DNA of 64,000 nt. Source: Risungbinella massiliensis (lineage in GTDB: Bacteria; Bacillota; Bacilli; Thermoactinomycetales; Thermoactinomycetaceae). A model generated the notes under the pieces. That model made no database searches, had not been told where the DNA came from, and saw only the letters and a program-made list of their open reading frames with translations. Positions within the stretch are counted from its first letter, which is position 1. Each line of letters opens with the position of its first letter. The position numbers and the translations under genes are program-made. Below, one piece after another: positions 54,993-63,837 of the stretch. The stretch spans positions 900,202-964,201 of the forward strand of contig NZ_LN812103.1 in NCBI RefSeq assembly GCF_000942395.1, given 5' to 3'.

Positions 54993-55337
54993 ATGCATCC
55001 AACTCTAAAAGGTGTGACTGAAGGACAAGTTCGTACTGATGTACCTGCATTCCGTCCTGGGGACACTCTCCGTGTTCACGTAAAAGTTGTCGAGGGACAA
55101 CGCGAGCGTATTCAGGTATTTGAAGGGGTTGTGATTCAACGTCGTGGTGGTGGAATCTCCGAAACCTTTACGGTTCGTAAGATGTCTTCTGGAGTAGGCG
55201 TAGAGCGTACCTTCCCTCTCCATTCCCCACGTGTGGATCATATTGATGTAGTTCGTCGCGGGAAAGTTCGCCGTGCGAAACTATTCTACCTCCGCAAATT
55301 GCGCGGAAAAGCTGCTCGTATCAAAGAAAGACGATAG
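54993..55337 (+). CDS. rplS: 50S ribosomal protein L19
   Basis: 114 residues; [28 protein letters not shown] and [37 protein letters not shown] are diagnostic. AAAGGAGG precedes ATG. Terminator at 55350-55380. Confidence 0.98.
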   Translation: MHPTLKGVTEGQVRTDVPAFRPGDTLRVHVKVVEGQRERIQVFEGVVIQRRGGGISETFTVRKMSSGVGVERTFPLHSPRVDHIDVVRRGKVRRAKLFYLRKLRGKAARIKERR

Positions 55338-55349
55338 TCTGTTCTTTGG

Positions 55350-55380
55350 GGCTTGGCTCTTTGGAGTCAAGCCTTTTTTT
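55350..55380 (+). terminator. rplS terminator
   Basis: GGCTTG.CTC pairs with GAG.CAAGCC, then seven T. Confidence 0.8.
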
Positions 55381-55504
55381 GTTGAAGAAAAAGGTATTTT
55401 ACAGAGAATGAAACGATTTAGTGGAGAAATCTTCAGGAAATTTTATTCGGCCAACCAGTATGTTATAGTGAGAGAAATGTTGGATCGAAAGGAAGGATCC
55501 TTTT

Positions 55505-56143
55505 TTGGATAATCGTTCTCTACCACCTCGGTCAGAGCGTTTGCGTAGCAATAGAGGCAAGACCGATTCATTCCCACCCCGTGGAAGCGGCAGGAATGAG
55601 AGACGTTCAAAACGAAATAGGGAAGAAAGCCAAAATAGCCCAAAAGATTGGCTTATTGCAATAGGTGTTGCTCTTCTATTAGCAGTCCTAATTAGAACCT
55701 TTCTCGCTGAACCTACTTCGGTAAGTGGTCGCTCTATGATTCAGACGCTTCAACCAGGTGATAAAGTGATGATCAACAAAGTAGCGTACAAACTGGGAGA
55801 TCCAGAACGCGGAGATATCATTGTCTTTGAAACAAAAGAAGGAAAAGATCTCATTAAACGGATTATTGGCTTACCTGGAGATAAGATCCAAGCAAAGGAT
55901 GGCAAGGTGATCCTGAATGGCAAGCCTTTAACCGAACCTTATTTGGACAAAGAGGTCGTTACAGAAGATTTTCCTGAGACAGAAGTTCCAACAGGAAAAT
56001 ATTTTGTTATGGGAGACAATCGTCCTGAGAGTGCGGATAGCCGAAGCGAACTCATCGGATTAATCGATCAAGATGAGTTGATCGGAAAGGCTTCTTTTGT
56101 TTACTGGCCATTTTCCAATATAGGTTCTGTCTCAAGTAAATAA
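55505..56143 (+). CDS. lepB: signal peptidase I
   Basis: 212 residues. A long basic, Ser/Arg-rich cytoplasmic head (1-47), one transmembrane helix (48-67) and the catalytic domain with Ser77 (SGRSM), Lys118 (LIKRIIGLPGD) and MGDNRPESADSR. It removes signal peptides outside the membrane. TTG start behind AAGGAAGG. The 47-residue head is longer than in Bacillus SipS. Confidence 0.95.
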   Translation: MDNRSLPPRSERLRSNRGKTDSFPPRGSGRNERRSKRNREESQNSPKDWLIAIGVALLLAVLIRTFLAEPTSVSGRSMIQTLQPGDKVMINKVAYKLGDPERGDIIVFETKEGKDLIKRIIGLPGDKIQAKDGKVILNGKPLTEPYLDKEVVTEDFPETEVPTGKYFVMGDNRPESADSRSELIGLIDQDELIGKASFVYWPFSNIGSVSSK

Positions 56144-56151
56144 CCATTTGG

Positions 56152-56184
56152 GCATGGTCGACCACTCGATCATGCTTTGTTTTT
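56152..56184 (+). terminator. lepB terminator
   Basis: GCATGGTCGA/TCGATCATGC with a CCAC loop, then TTTGTTTTT. It lies just before the rbgA ribosome site. Confidence 0.7.
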
Positions 56185-56203
56185 GGAAGAAAGGAAATTT
56201 GTG

Positions 56204-57121
56204 ATGAGTATTCAATGGTTCCCAGGTCATATGGCCAAAGCAAGAAGGCAAGTAGGAGAAAAGTTAAAACAAGTAGATATTGTACTTGAACTTTTAGATG
56301 CTAGAGCACCTCTGTCGAGTCGAAATCCGATGATTGAAGAGGTAATTGCTCACAAAACACGCCTTATTTTGCTTACGAAAGCAGATTTGGCAGATGAAAA
56401 ACAGACGAAAGCTTGGATTCAGTATTTTAAAGAGCGTGGTATTTCCGTACATCCAGTCGATGCTCAAACAGGTAAAGGGGTACAACAGATTCCTGCCAAA
56501 GCACAATCTGTTCTAAAAGAGCTACTTGAAAGACGCAAAAGTAAAGGGATTGCCTCTCAAAAAGTACGAGCAATGGTAATTGGGATTCCAAACGTAGGAA
56601 AATCTTCGCTGATTAATCGCCTTGCGAAACGAACTGCTGCACAAACAGGGGATAAACCAGGTGTTACGCGTGCTCAACAGTGGATTCGCGTAGGAGGCAT
56701 CATCGAGTTATTAGACACACCTGGTATCTTATGGCCCAAATTTGAAGATCCAACCGTTGGTTTAAAATTAGCATTATCCAATGCCATCAAAGAAGAGATC
56801 TTGCCAGTTGATGAAGTTGCTGTCTATGGAATTCAACTTCTATGTGAAAAGTATCCAGAGCAATTGAAAGAGCGCTATAAACTAACGGATTTAGATGGCG
56901 AGCCTCATGAAATTTTGGAGACGATTGGGAAAAAACGCGGCTGTATGCAACGTGGTGGAACGGTGAACATCGAAAAAGCAGCAGAGATTGTTGTCACTGA
57001 TATTCGATCAGGCAGATTGGGACGTCTGACCTTTGAATGGGCTAGTGATCAGGAGGAGAAAGAGAATGGAGATTCCGAAGAGGCTGGCGGATCTGAAGGA
57101 TTGGTTGAATCAACAGACTGA
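56204..57121 (+). CDS. rbgA: ribosome biogenesis GTPase RbgA (YlqF)
   Basis: 305 residues. IQWFPGHMAKARRQ start; circularly permuted GTPase order: TKADLAD (G4) comes before GIPNVGKSSLINRL (G1) and DTPGI (G3). It assembles the 50S subunit late. ATG 56204 follows AAAGGAAA. The end overlaps rnhB by 56 bases. Confidence 0.95.
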   Translation: MSIQWFPGHMAKARRQVGEKLKQVDIVLELLDARAPLSSRNPMIEEVIAHKTRLILLTKADLADEKQTKAWIQYFKERGISVHPVDAQTGKGVQQIPAKAQSVLKELLERRKSKGIASQKVRAMVIGIPNVGKSSLINRLAKRTAAQTGDKPGVTRAQQWIRVGGIIELLDTPGILWPKFEDPTVGLKLALSNAIKEEILPVDEVAVYGIQLLCEKYPEQLKERYKLTDLDGEPHEILETIGKKRGCMQRGGTVNIEKAAEIVVTDIRSGRLGRLTFEWASDQEEKENGDSEEAGGSEGLVESTD

Positions 57122-57854
57122 GTTAGATGAGAGTACATTGCAATTACTCCAGTCTGATGAGAGAGTAGGAGTACAGAAACTTTTACTTACTTATCAAAAA
57201 CGACAAGAAAAAGAGCAACAAGAGTTTGCTAGACTAAAACGTATGTGGAAATACGAAACTCTACTTCGCCAAAAAGGGTTTCACTATATTGCGGGAGTGG
57301 ACGAGGCAGGTCGTGGTCCTCTTGCGGGTCCTGTGGTAGCTGCTGCTGTTATCTTACCTGAGAATTTTGAGGTAACAGGGTTAAATGACTCCAAGCAGGT
57401 AACAGCAAAACAACGAGCGGATTTAAAAAAAAGGATTGAAAAAGATGCCCTTTCAGTGGGAATTGGCATCATAGATGTAGAATATATAGACAGTGTTAAT
57501 ATTTTACAGGCAACATACCAAGCAATGAGAGTAGCTCTATCACAATTGGAACCAATTCCAGATCATATTTTAGCAGATGCCGTTACGATCCCAAAGGTTG
57601 CTATTCCGCAACAAGGATTGATCAAGGGCGATAGCCTAAGCCACTCGATCGCAGCAGCCTCCATTATTGCCAAAACAACTCGTGATGAGTGGATGATGCG
57701 GATTGCGGAAAAGTATCCAGAATACGGTTTTGATCGTCATATGGGATATGGTACCCCTGAGCATTTGCAAGCATTAGAACAATACGGAGTTACTCCCATT
57801 CATCGCAAAAGCTTTGCTCCTGTCCAAAAGTATGTAACTCCCAGCCTTTTTTAA
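57066..57854 (+). CDS. rnhB: ribonuclease HII
   Basis: 262 residues. Active-site GVDEAGRGPLAG (about 79-90), LNDSKQV, and DAVTIP/KGDSLSHSIAAASIIAKTTRD supply the DEDD acids. An N-terminal helical extension of about 70 residues is normal in Bacillales. ATG 57066 with GGAGGAG inside rbgA. Confidence 0.95.
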   Translation: MEIPKRLADLKDWLNQQTELDESTLQLLQSDERVGVQKLLLTYQKRQEKEQQEFARLKRMWKYETLLRQKGFHYIAGVDEAGRGPLAGPVVAAAVILPENFEVTGLNDSKQVTAKQRADLKKRIEKDALSVGIGIIDVEYIDSVNILQATYQAMRVALSQLEPIPDHILADAVTIPKVAIPQQGLIKGDSLSHSIAAASIIAKTTRDEWMMRIAEKYPEYGFDRHMGYGTPEHLQALEQYGVTPIHRKSFAPVQKYVTPSLF

Positions 57855-57886
57855 GCTTACTCTTACATAGAAAGACGTGGTGAACA

Positions 57887-58255
57887 GTGGCAATGGACCC
57901 ACGCAAAGAAATTGGCAGAATCGGGGAAGAGGCAGCAACCCGACACCTAGAAGACCAAGGCTACCAAATCCTAAATAGGAACTGGTCTACTCGTCTTGGT
58001 GAATTAGATATTATCGCAACAGATCAAAAGGCGATCATTTTTGTTGAAGTACGTACCACTAGTAGTAAACAGTTTGGTTATGGATACCAATCGGTCGATT
58101 TTCGTAAACAACATAAAGTGCGTCGTTTGGCTTTGCAATACCTACAAAACCAGCAGATGATCGGTTCCAAACCACTTCGGTTTGATGTAGTATCGGTCTT
58201 GTTAAATGGACAGAGAGAGATCCAAGAACTACAGCATATTCCAGCTGCATTTTAA
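57887..58255 (+). CDS. yraN: UPF0102 family protein YraN
   Basis: 122 residues. Endonuclease-like fold: GEEAATRHLEDQGYQILNRNW, LGELDIIATDQKAIIFVEVRT (D...ExK-like) and FDVVSVLL. Function not established. GTG 57887 or ATG 57893. Terminator at 58258. Confidence 0.9.
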   Translation: MAMDPRKEIGRIGEEAATRHLEDQGYQILNRNWSTRLGELDIIATDQKAIIFVEVRTTSSKQFGYGYQSVDFRKQHKVRRLALQYLQNQQMIGSKPLRFDVVSVLLNGQREIQELQHIPAAF

Positions 58256-58257
58256 TC

Positions 58258-58288
58258 GCTTCTAGCTATTTTTGCTAGAGGCTTTTTT
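58258..58288 (+). terminator. terminator of the ylxM-yraN unit
   Basis: GCTTCTAGC/GCTAGAGGC (one G-U), then six T. Confidence 0.8.
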
Positions 58289-58302
58289 ATTGGGGGGATT
58301 TG

Positions 58303-59013
58303 GTGATTCGTGCGATCTTTTTTGATGCTGGACATACTTTGTTAGATGTATATGGGGTTCCCAAAAATCAGTTATTTCGTGTTATGGTAGAGAAAGTGGT
58401 ACAAGAGGCGTTTCCAGAAAGAAAGTGGAAAGAAGCGACTAGAGAAAGTGAGCGCTTCTATGAAAAGTGGAGACACGATAAGTCTTATGTCCACTCGGAT
58501 GAATATCGAAAAGTGTACTATTCCATTGGTTTATCTTCACTAGGAATCTCTCCAAAAGAGAGTGAAAGATATATTGTGAATCTACTTCACACAAATCGTT
58601 TTAAGCTATCAAGACAGATTCAGGTTACCGATGGAGGGTTGGAAATAATTCAAGAACTAAAAGAGAGAGGCTATCGGTTAGGGGTTATTTCTAATTGGGA
58701 TGGAACGTTGCAGAAAGTTTTAATAGACTTGGGGATCGTTCATTACTTTGATGTTATTGTTGATTCCGATTGGATTGGAGTAAGGAAACCATCTCCCTTT
58801 ATTTTTCAACATGCCATCGCTCAACTGGGACTTCCTCCAAGGCAAATTCTTCACATAGGGGATTCCTACCATGCTGACTTTTTAGGTGCACAGAGGTCCG
58901 GTATGCGTGCATTACTCCTTGATTCACTTGAGATGGTGGAAATAACAGAGAGAATACACTCATTATCGGAGCTTTTGGATCATCCATGGTTGAATGGGGA
59001 GCCAAGCTCTTAG
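58303..59013 (+). CDS. HAD-superfamily hydrolase
   Basis: 236 residues. FFDAGHTLLD (motif I), ISNWDG (motif II), Lys in RKPSP (motif III) and HIGDSYHADFLGA (motif IV). The nucleophile motif is DAGHT instead of the more common DxDGT, as in REG-2/YfnB-like members; the second acid is missing so the step it catalyses is uncertain. GTG behind GGGGGGA. Confidence 0.85.
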   Translation: MIRAIFFDAGHTLLDVYGVPKNQLFRVMVEKVVQEAFPERKWKEATRESERFYEKWRHDKSYVHSDEYRKVYYSIGLSSLGISPKESERYIVNLLHTNRFKLSRQIQVTDGGLEIIQELKERGYRLGVISNWDGTLQKVLIDLGIVHYFDVIVDSDWIGVRKPSPFIFQHAIAQLGLPPRQILHIGDSYHADFLGAQRSGMRALLLDSLEMVEITERIHSLSELLDHPWLNGEPSS

Positions 59014-59053
59014 GTTTAAGGTTTTGTTTTCAAGATCTTGAAATAAACCAAAT

Positions 59054-59149
59054 TCACAATAAAAACAAGGAAAGAGCCATAGTAATATAAGAAATGATAA
59101 AAACGATGGATAGAAGTAGAATAATAATAAACGGAAAAAATTCCTTCAT
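59054..59149 (-). CDS. possible 31-residue hydrophobic peptide
   Basis: GAGGT stands seven bases before ATG; the product is a single hydrophobic helix, MKEFFPFIIILLLSIVFI onwards. Small, and could be chance. Otherwise 59014-59340 holds no gene. Confidence 0.25.
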   Translation of the reverse strand: MKEFFPFIIILLLSIVFIISYITMALSLFLL

Positions 59150-59340
59150 GTAGTTTACCTCACTAATAGATTGTGTTGTGCTATAAGTCGAAATATTATA
59201 ATTTCATTAATGATATGATTTGATACATAAAACAAACTAACTTTTTGTAAAGCGGCGATTGATAATTTAATCTACGAGCAGGAATTCGACAAAAATTGAC
59301 GAAAAATAAGGAATCTCATCTAGAGGAGGTTCTTTTTTGT

Positions 59341-60399
59341 ATGTATTCCAAAATGTGGAGCGGTACGATCTTAGGGATTGAAGGTCTACTCATTGAAGTA
59401 GAGATAGATATAAGTAATGGATTACCTATGTTTGATATGGTAGGACTACCGGATTCAGCGGTACGAGAGTCGAAGGAGCGGGTACGTGCCTCGATCAAAA
59501 ATAGTGGAGCCAATTTTCCCTTACAGCGGATTACTACCAATCTAGCACCAGCCGATGTACGGAAAGAAGGATCGGGTTTAGACCTTGCGATCGCAATGGG
59601 AATCTTAGTTGCTAGTGGACAAATAGAAGGCAAACGTCTAGAAAACACCCTTTTGTTAGGAGAGTTAGCTCTCGATGGAGTGTTACGCCCACTAAATGGT
59701 GTTCTTCCAATGGTGATGGCCAGTAAGAATAAGGGGTTAGAAAAGGTTCTCTTACCCGAACAAAATGTCGGAGAAGGCAGACTTGTCGAAGGGATCGAGA
59801 TTATCCCCATCTCCAACTTAAAAGAAGCAATCCTCTATGCGAAAGGAGAATGGATACCCACGATTCAAGAGGAAGCAGCAACGGAAGAAAAGATGACATT
59901 TCCAGCGGATTTCAGTGATGTGCGTGGGCAACAACATGTAAAACGAGCGATGGAGGTGGCAGCAGCAGGAGGACATAATCTGCTATTGATAGGACCTCCA
60001 GGATCAGGAAAAACGATGCTCGCACGACGTATTCCGACTATTTTACCTGAGATGAGTGTCCAAGAATCATTGGAAGTGACCAAGATCAGCTCCATTGCTG
60101 GACTGACAACGGAACGAGGGAAATTGGTACAAGAGCGTCCTTTTCGTTCGCCACATCATACGATCTCTACTGCTGGTCTTGTTGGGGGTGGGGCTGTTCC
60201 CAAACCAGGCGAAGTAAGTTTGGCACATCGAGGTGTTTTGTTTTTGGATGAGCTACCTGAGTTTTCTAAGACCGTTTTGGAAGTCCTTCGGCAACCACTT
60301 GAAGATCAAGAGATTACTCTTGGCCGAGCAAAAGCAGTCTATACGTTTCCTGCCGAAATTATGTTAGTGGCCTCGATGAACCCTTGTCTGTGTAGTTAA
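59341..60399 (+). pseudogene. comM: ComM/YifB Mg-chelatase-like ATPase, 5' part split by island
   Basis: 352 residues remain of about 500. N-terminal Lon-like domain ([24 protein letters not shown]), then AAA domain with Walker [11 protein letters not shown], Walker [10 protein letters not shown] and VASMNPC. The normal continuation of the family is MNPCPCGY; here it reads MNPCLCS and stops. The stop overlaps, on the opposite strand, the stop of a serine recombinase, so the gene was cut by site-specific integration and its 3' part should lie beyond the window. ComM family members act as hexameric branch-migration helicases in natural transformation. Start ATG 59341 behind GAGGAGG. Confidence 0.88.
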
Positions 60400-60400
60400 T
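60375..60400. other. left attachment junction (attL) inside comM
   Basis: The comM homology ends within these bases (AACCCTTGTCTGTG), at the end of the recombinase gene. The exact crossover dinucleotide cannot be defined without the right junction. Confidence 0.6.
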
Positions 60401-62012
60401 TACTATGGAAAGAAGGTAGTTTTAAGAAATGGAATTCGACCTCGACTGATGCTTTTTTCCTTCCCCGTTGCTTTGACGGATCTACTTTTTCTTCACCATC
60501 AAAGATGGTATTTACTGTGATTTTCTTAACTAGTGTTCGAACGATCTCTTTTTTCTCCTCATCTGTTAACTCTTGCGATATTTTATATCTTAGGGATTTA
60601 AGTAATTCTTCAACTGATTGAAATCCTTTGAATCTATCGTTTTCTAAATCTCGAAGATGAGTTATTTCCTCGATTTTCTTACTCAGTTGATCACGCTCCG
60701 CTTGGATCTTCCCAAACTGTTTTTCCACGTCATCACTGGTTATCATTTTTTTACGAAACAGATCAAGGATGCTTTCTTTTTCATTGTCTAATTCATTCAG
60801 CTGCTTTGTTAAAATTTTTAAATCCATTTCCCAATCATGTTCGTTTTTCTTTTCTTCGAAGGTAGCTGAGATCTCCTCTAGTGCTCTGCTTGGTTCTTGA
60901 ATAAAAGATACGCAGTAGTCCCAGACTATCTTCTCGATCCATTCACCATTTAGGTTTTTTGATTCACAACGATTTATCTTCTTTGAAATATAGTTCAGTT
61001 TTCCATTACATTGATAATACTGTTTCAACTTACCCTTCGGACCTTTGAAAGCTTGTCCATGGTAAGTGAGCCCGCAGATTCCACATTTGATAAGTCCTGA
61101 CAATAAATAATGGCGGACTGCATTTTTCTTGGAGAAGATTTGATTTTCCTTCAATGTATTTTGTGCTTTCTTCCATAGATCGCTTGAAATAATTGCGGGA
61201 ACTTTTCTCTCAATGATTTCCCTTTCCTTAGTTGATCTTTGGCCATAATAGTGGACACCCATATAGGTAGTATTCATTACGATAGTACGGATTCGCCCAG
61301 GATGCCAGATCCCAATAGTATTTTTTTTACGCTTATTCTTGGTAATTTTTCGATTATCCCTAGCGTAGTGTGGGGGGATTCCTAAATCATTCAAATGATC
61401 ACATACCTTGATAGTAGACCATCGTTTTTCACCTACTAAGTGAAATATTAGCTCAATGACTTTTTTTTCACTCATTTCCGAGTCTGTTGGATCATCATTG
61501 ATCTCCAAAAATCCATCATGGTTCACACGATACCCGTAAGGGACGATTCCTCCAAGCCATTTCCCCGCTCTTGCTGCACGGTTTGCTCCATACCACATAC
61601 GTTCTAAGATGGTCTCTCTTTCGAGATCTGCTACCCCTGCTAGCATAGTTAGCATAAATCTACCGTTTGGATCACCTGTGTCAAAAGGTTCTGTCATGCT
61701 CTTAATTTTGATCCCGTATTTTTCTAGTTCATGTACTGCATTTAAAGTAACCCTTGCTGATCGACTGAGTCTATCTAGTTTATATATCAGAAGCAAATCA
61801 AAATTTTTTTTAGTAGCATCATTAAGTAATTTTGCTCCGGCATCCCGCTCTTCAAGAGGGAGAGTTCCAGATACACCATCGTCTTTATACCATTCGACTA
61901 CATCGAATTGGTGGAGATCACAATACTTTCGTGCAAACTCTAGTTGGTTTTCGATGGTACCGCGATCTTGTTGATCATCGGTAGATACTCGAACATATAC
62001 AGCTACTTTCAT
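60396..62012 (-). CDS. large serine recombinase / integrase
   Basis: 538 residues. Resolvase domain with nucleophile Ser10 ([10 protein letters not shown]), KLDRLSRS and [17 protein letters not shown] (1-150); recombinase domain (about 160-300); zinc ribbon (CGICGLTY ... YYQCNGK ... CESK) and a coiled coil (about 390-460) that controls integration direction. Such enzymes insert DNA at one attB without a host factor and need a directionality factor for excision. It lies at the very end of the island with its stop on the junction, a usual position. ATG with AAAGGACC upstream. Confidence 0.93.
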   Translation of the reverse strand: MKVAVYVRVSTDDQQDRGTIENQLEFARKYCDLHQFDVVEWYKDDGVSGTLPLEERDAGAKLLNDATKKNFDLLLIYKLDRLSRSARVTLNAVHELEKYGIKIKSMTEPFDTGDPNGRFMLTMLAGVADLERETILERMWYGANRAARAGKWLGGIVPYGYRVNHDGFLEINDDPTDSEMSEKKVIELIFHLVGEKRWSTIKVCDHLNDLGIPPHYARDNRKITKNKRKKNTIGIWHPGRIRTIVMNTTYMGVHYYGQRSTKEREIIERKVPAIISSDLWKKAQNTLKENQIFSKKNAVRHYLLSGLIKCGICGLTYHGQAFKGPKGKLKQYYQCNGKLNYISKKINRCESKNLNGEWIEKIVWDYCVSFIQEPSRALEEISATFEEKKNEHDWEMDLKILTKQLNELDNEKESILDLFRKKMITSDDVEKQFGKIQAERDQLSKKIEEITHLRDLENDRFKGFQSVEELLKSLRYKISQELTDEEKKEIVRTLVKKITVNTIFDGEEKVDPSKQRGRKKASVEVEFHFLKLPSFHSN

Positions 62013-62259
62013 ATGTTATAGGTCCTTTCTATCTTAATATTCTTATTATATCTCGTAGTTACGTACAAAAAAACTGCTTACTAAATGTCTTGAAAGTACT
62101 TTCTTTCTCCACGTTTTACGTCTTTTTCTATTCATTATTAGAAAAAAGTAGTTTGCTCTCTGAAGTTATCAATCACTCTGTTTCTATTTAATAGTCTATG
62201 GACCAATTCTAATAAGTTTTAATAAGACCGTAGCACGAAGACCAAATAGTCGTCGTGGA
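62013..62259. other. region between recombinase and sigma-like gene
   Basis: AT rich, divergent control region. The sigma-like frame stays open here back to a TGA at 62161, and 62233-62259 encodes ARRPNSRRG, which looks like its genuine N-terminus, but no ATG, GTG or TTG opens it. Confidence 0.5.
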
Positions 62260-62625
62260 TTGGAGAGGCTTGCAGCTTATCAGAGAGAAAAGCCTTTTGA
62301 TCCGATTCTAATACAACAATACTTTTATAGTCTGGGTGAGGATGAGATAACTAGTTTTAAAAATGTTCCTTATCAGATGATAGATAAAGATAAAGAGAAA
62401 CATAATATGGTTAGTGAAATGGATAAGGAAAGGATCGAGGTAGCCCTCAGCACTCTGATAACATTAGAAAGAGAAGTATATCTCATGAGCAGAGGACATT
62501 GTTTATCATTCAGTGAGATTGCAGGAATGTTAGGAGTTGCTAAAGGAACAGTACAGAAGATGATCGAGAGAGCAGAAAAGAAGATGGCTAAACATAGGAG
62601 CAATAGCTTATCCTTTATAGGATAG
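62260..62625 (+). CDS. phage-type sigma-70 region 4-like regulator
   Basis: 121 residues from TTG 62260. The C-terminal HTH (LITLEREVYLMSRGHCLSFSEIAGMLGVAKGTVQKMIERAEKKM) is a sigma region 4 seen in phage and conjugative element late regulators of Bacillales. The N-terminal PFDPILIQQYFYSLG and YQMIDKDKEKHNMVSEMDKERI segments are also element-type. The 5' end is doubtful: no ribosome site fits TTG, and coding character continues upstream. It may be start-damaged or use a rare start. Confidence 0.65.
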   Translation: MERLAAYQREKPFDPILIQQYFYSLGEDEITSFKNVPYQMIDKDKEKHNMVSEMDKERIEVALSTLITLEREVYLMSRGHCLSFSEIAGMLGVAKGTVQKMIERAEKKMAKHRSNSLSFIG

Positions 62626-62640
62626 GCTTATTTTTGATAT

Positions 62641-62658
62641 ACTGAAATAAATTTCAGT
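62641..62658 (+). promoter_or_regulatory. palindrome at the HEPN gene start
   Basis: ACTGAAAT-AA-ATTTCAGT, perfect 8-bp arms, directly before AAAGGAG. The first bases overlap a TATACT that could be a -10. A repressor site or a small hairpin hiding the ribosome site are both possible. Confidence 0.45.
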
Positions 62659-62673
62659 AAAGGAGTCTTTATT

Positions 62674-63813
62674 ATGTATGAAAAACAGTTAGAAATTATG
62701 GAAGATTTGTATAACAAAAGACTCGAATGCCGACCAGGATTATATCTCATGGATACGTATACTTTGGTAGATAATTTTATGGAGATTAGTGATTTTAACA
62801 AAACTATTTCAAGAGAATTTATGGATAAAAAATTAAGGGAAGAGCTTATACAAAAGCTCGATAAAAGTATTGAAATTGATGAAAAAGATATTGAAGCATT
62901 TGTTAGTGATTTGAAAAATAGATATAAAAAAGGAAAATGGAAGGTTTACAGACCTCTTTATGGATTATATTTAAATGATGATAGTCCAAAAGAATTAGGA
63001 CCTTTTACTTTTTATAATTATAAATATCATAAAGAACAACTTAATTTTGAAAGAACCAAACCAGACTCTTTTGAACAAGATATGTTAGATTCGATGTTTG
63101 ATGATGAAGTTGTAGTAGTTAAAATGAAAGTAGTTGCACGCGAGTCAAAAAAGGCTTTCGAATCTGCAGATCAAAAATTAAGACAATTGGCAAATATATT
63201 GAGGTTCCAAAATCCTGCTTTTGCTCGTGGACAGTATGGATTTTTTCGAAGAACATCTAATTATGAAGCACTTAGTGGAATATGTATTTCAGAAAGTAAT
63301 TATTCACATTTAACCCTTAAAGGAGATTCACAGGTAAAAATAGATCTTAATGACCTTATTGAAACTGAGTTTGATAAAATCTGGGAGCTTTCAAATAAGG
63401 AAAACTTATATGAGATGGAAGATCGAATTTTAAGAGCTGTAGAATGGATAGGAAAAGGATTAGCAGATTTTAATGACCCAAAAAAATGCCTTCCTCAACT
63501 AGCCTTTGCTTTAGAGGCATTATTTTCATCTAAGTCAGAAGCAGTGAGAGGAAGACTAGCTGATTTTAGTGCATTTCTTTTGAAAAACAGTGTTGAAGAT
63601 CGTATTGAAATATTTAAGTACATAACAGATTTATATGATAATAGGTCAAGTATTGTACATGGGAGAACGAAAGATATGGACGAGCGTTATTTATTTAATG
63701 CAGTGTTAGTTATTCGGGATATTATAAAAAAGTTGTTAACGGATGAACAATTGTCTACTTTTAAAAGTTTAACTGAATTAGATAATTGGTTAAAAGAAAA
63801 GAAGTTTTCCTGA
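62674..63813 (+). CDS. HEPN-domain protein, ApeA-like, putative abortive-infection effector
   Basis: 379 residues, soluble. The N-terminal 230 residues form an unrecognised domain; the C-terminal part (about 255-379) is an Apea-like HEPN domain: CLPQLAFALEALFSSKSEAVRG, then the RNase motif RSSIVH (Arg324 and His329, Rx4H). HEPN RNases of this kind cleave RNA in anti-phage defence. Being cargo of an integrated island fits. AAAGGAG precedes ATG. Low GC compared with the host genes. Ends 24 bases before an IS3-type end. Confidence 0.75.
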   Translation: MYEKQLEIMEDLYNKRLECRPGLYLMDTYTLVDNFMEISDFNKTISREFMDKKLREELIQKLDKSIEIDEKDIEAFVSDLKNRYKKGKWKVYRPLYGLYLNDDSPKELGPFTFYNYKYHKEQLNFERTKPDSFEQDMLDSMFDDEVVVVKMKVVARESKKAFESADQKLRQLANILRFQNPAFARGQYGFFRRTSNYEALSGICISESNYSHLTLKGDSQVKIDLNDLIETEFDKIWELSNKENLYEMEDRILRAVEWIGKGLADFNDPKKCLPQLAFALEALFSSKSEAVRGRLADFSAFLLKNSVEDRIEIFKYITDLYDNRSSIVHGRTKDMDERYLFNAVLVIRDIIKKLLTDEQLSTFKSLTELDNWLKEKKFS

Positions 63814-63837
63814 AAATTTGTCTTACGATTGCCACCT

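Noticed and set aside
59316..59816. 166-codon minus-strand frame
   Set aside because: Shadow of comM, Ser/Arg/Pro-rich antisense product.
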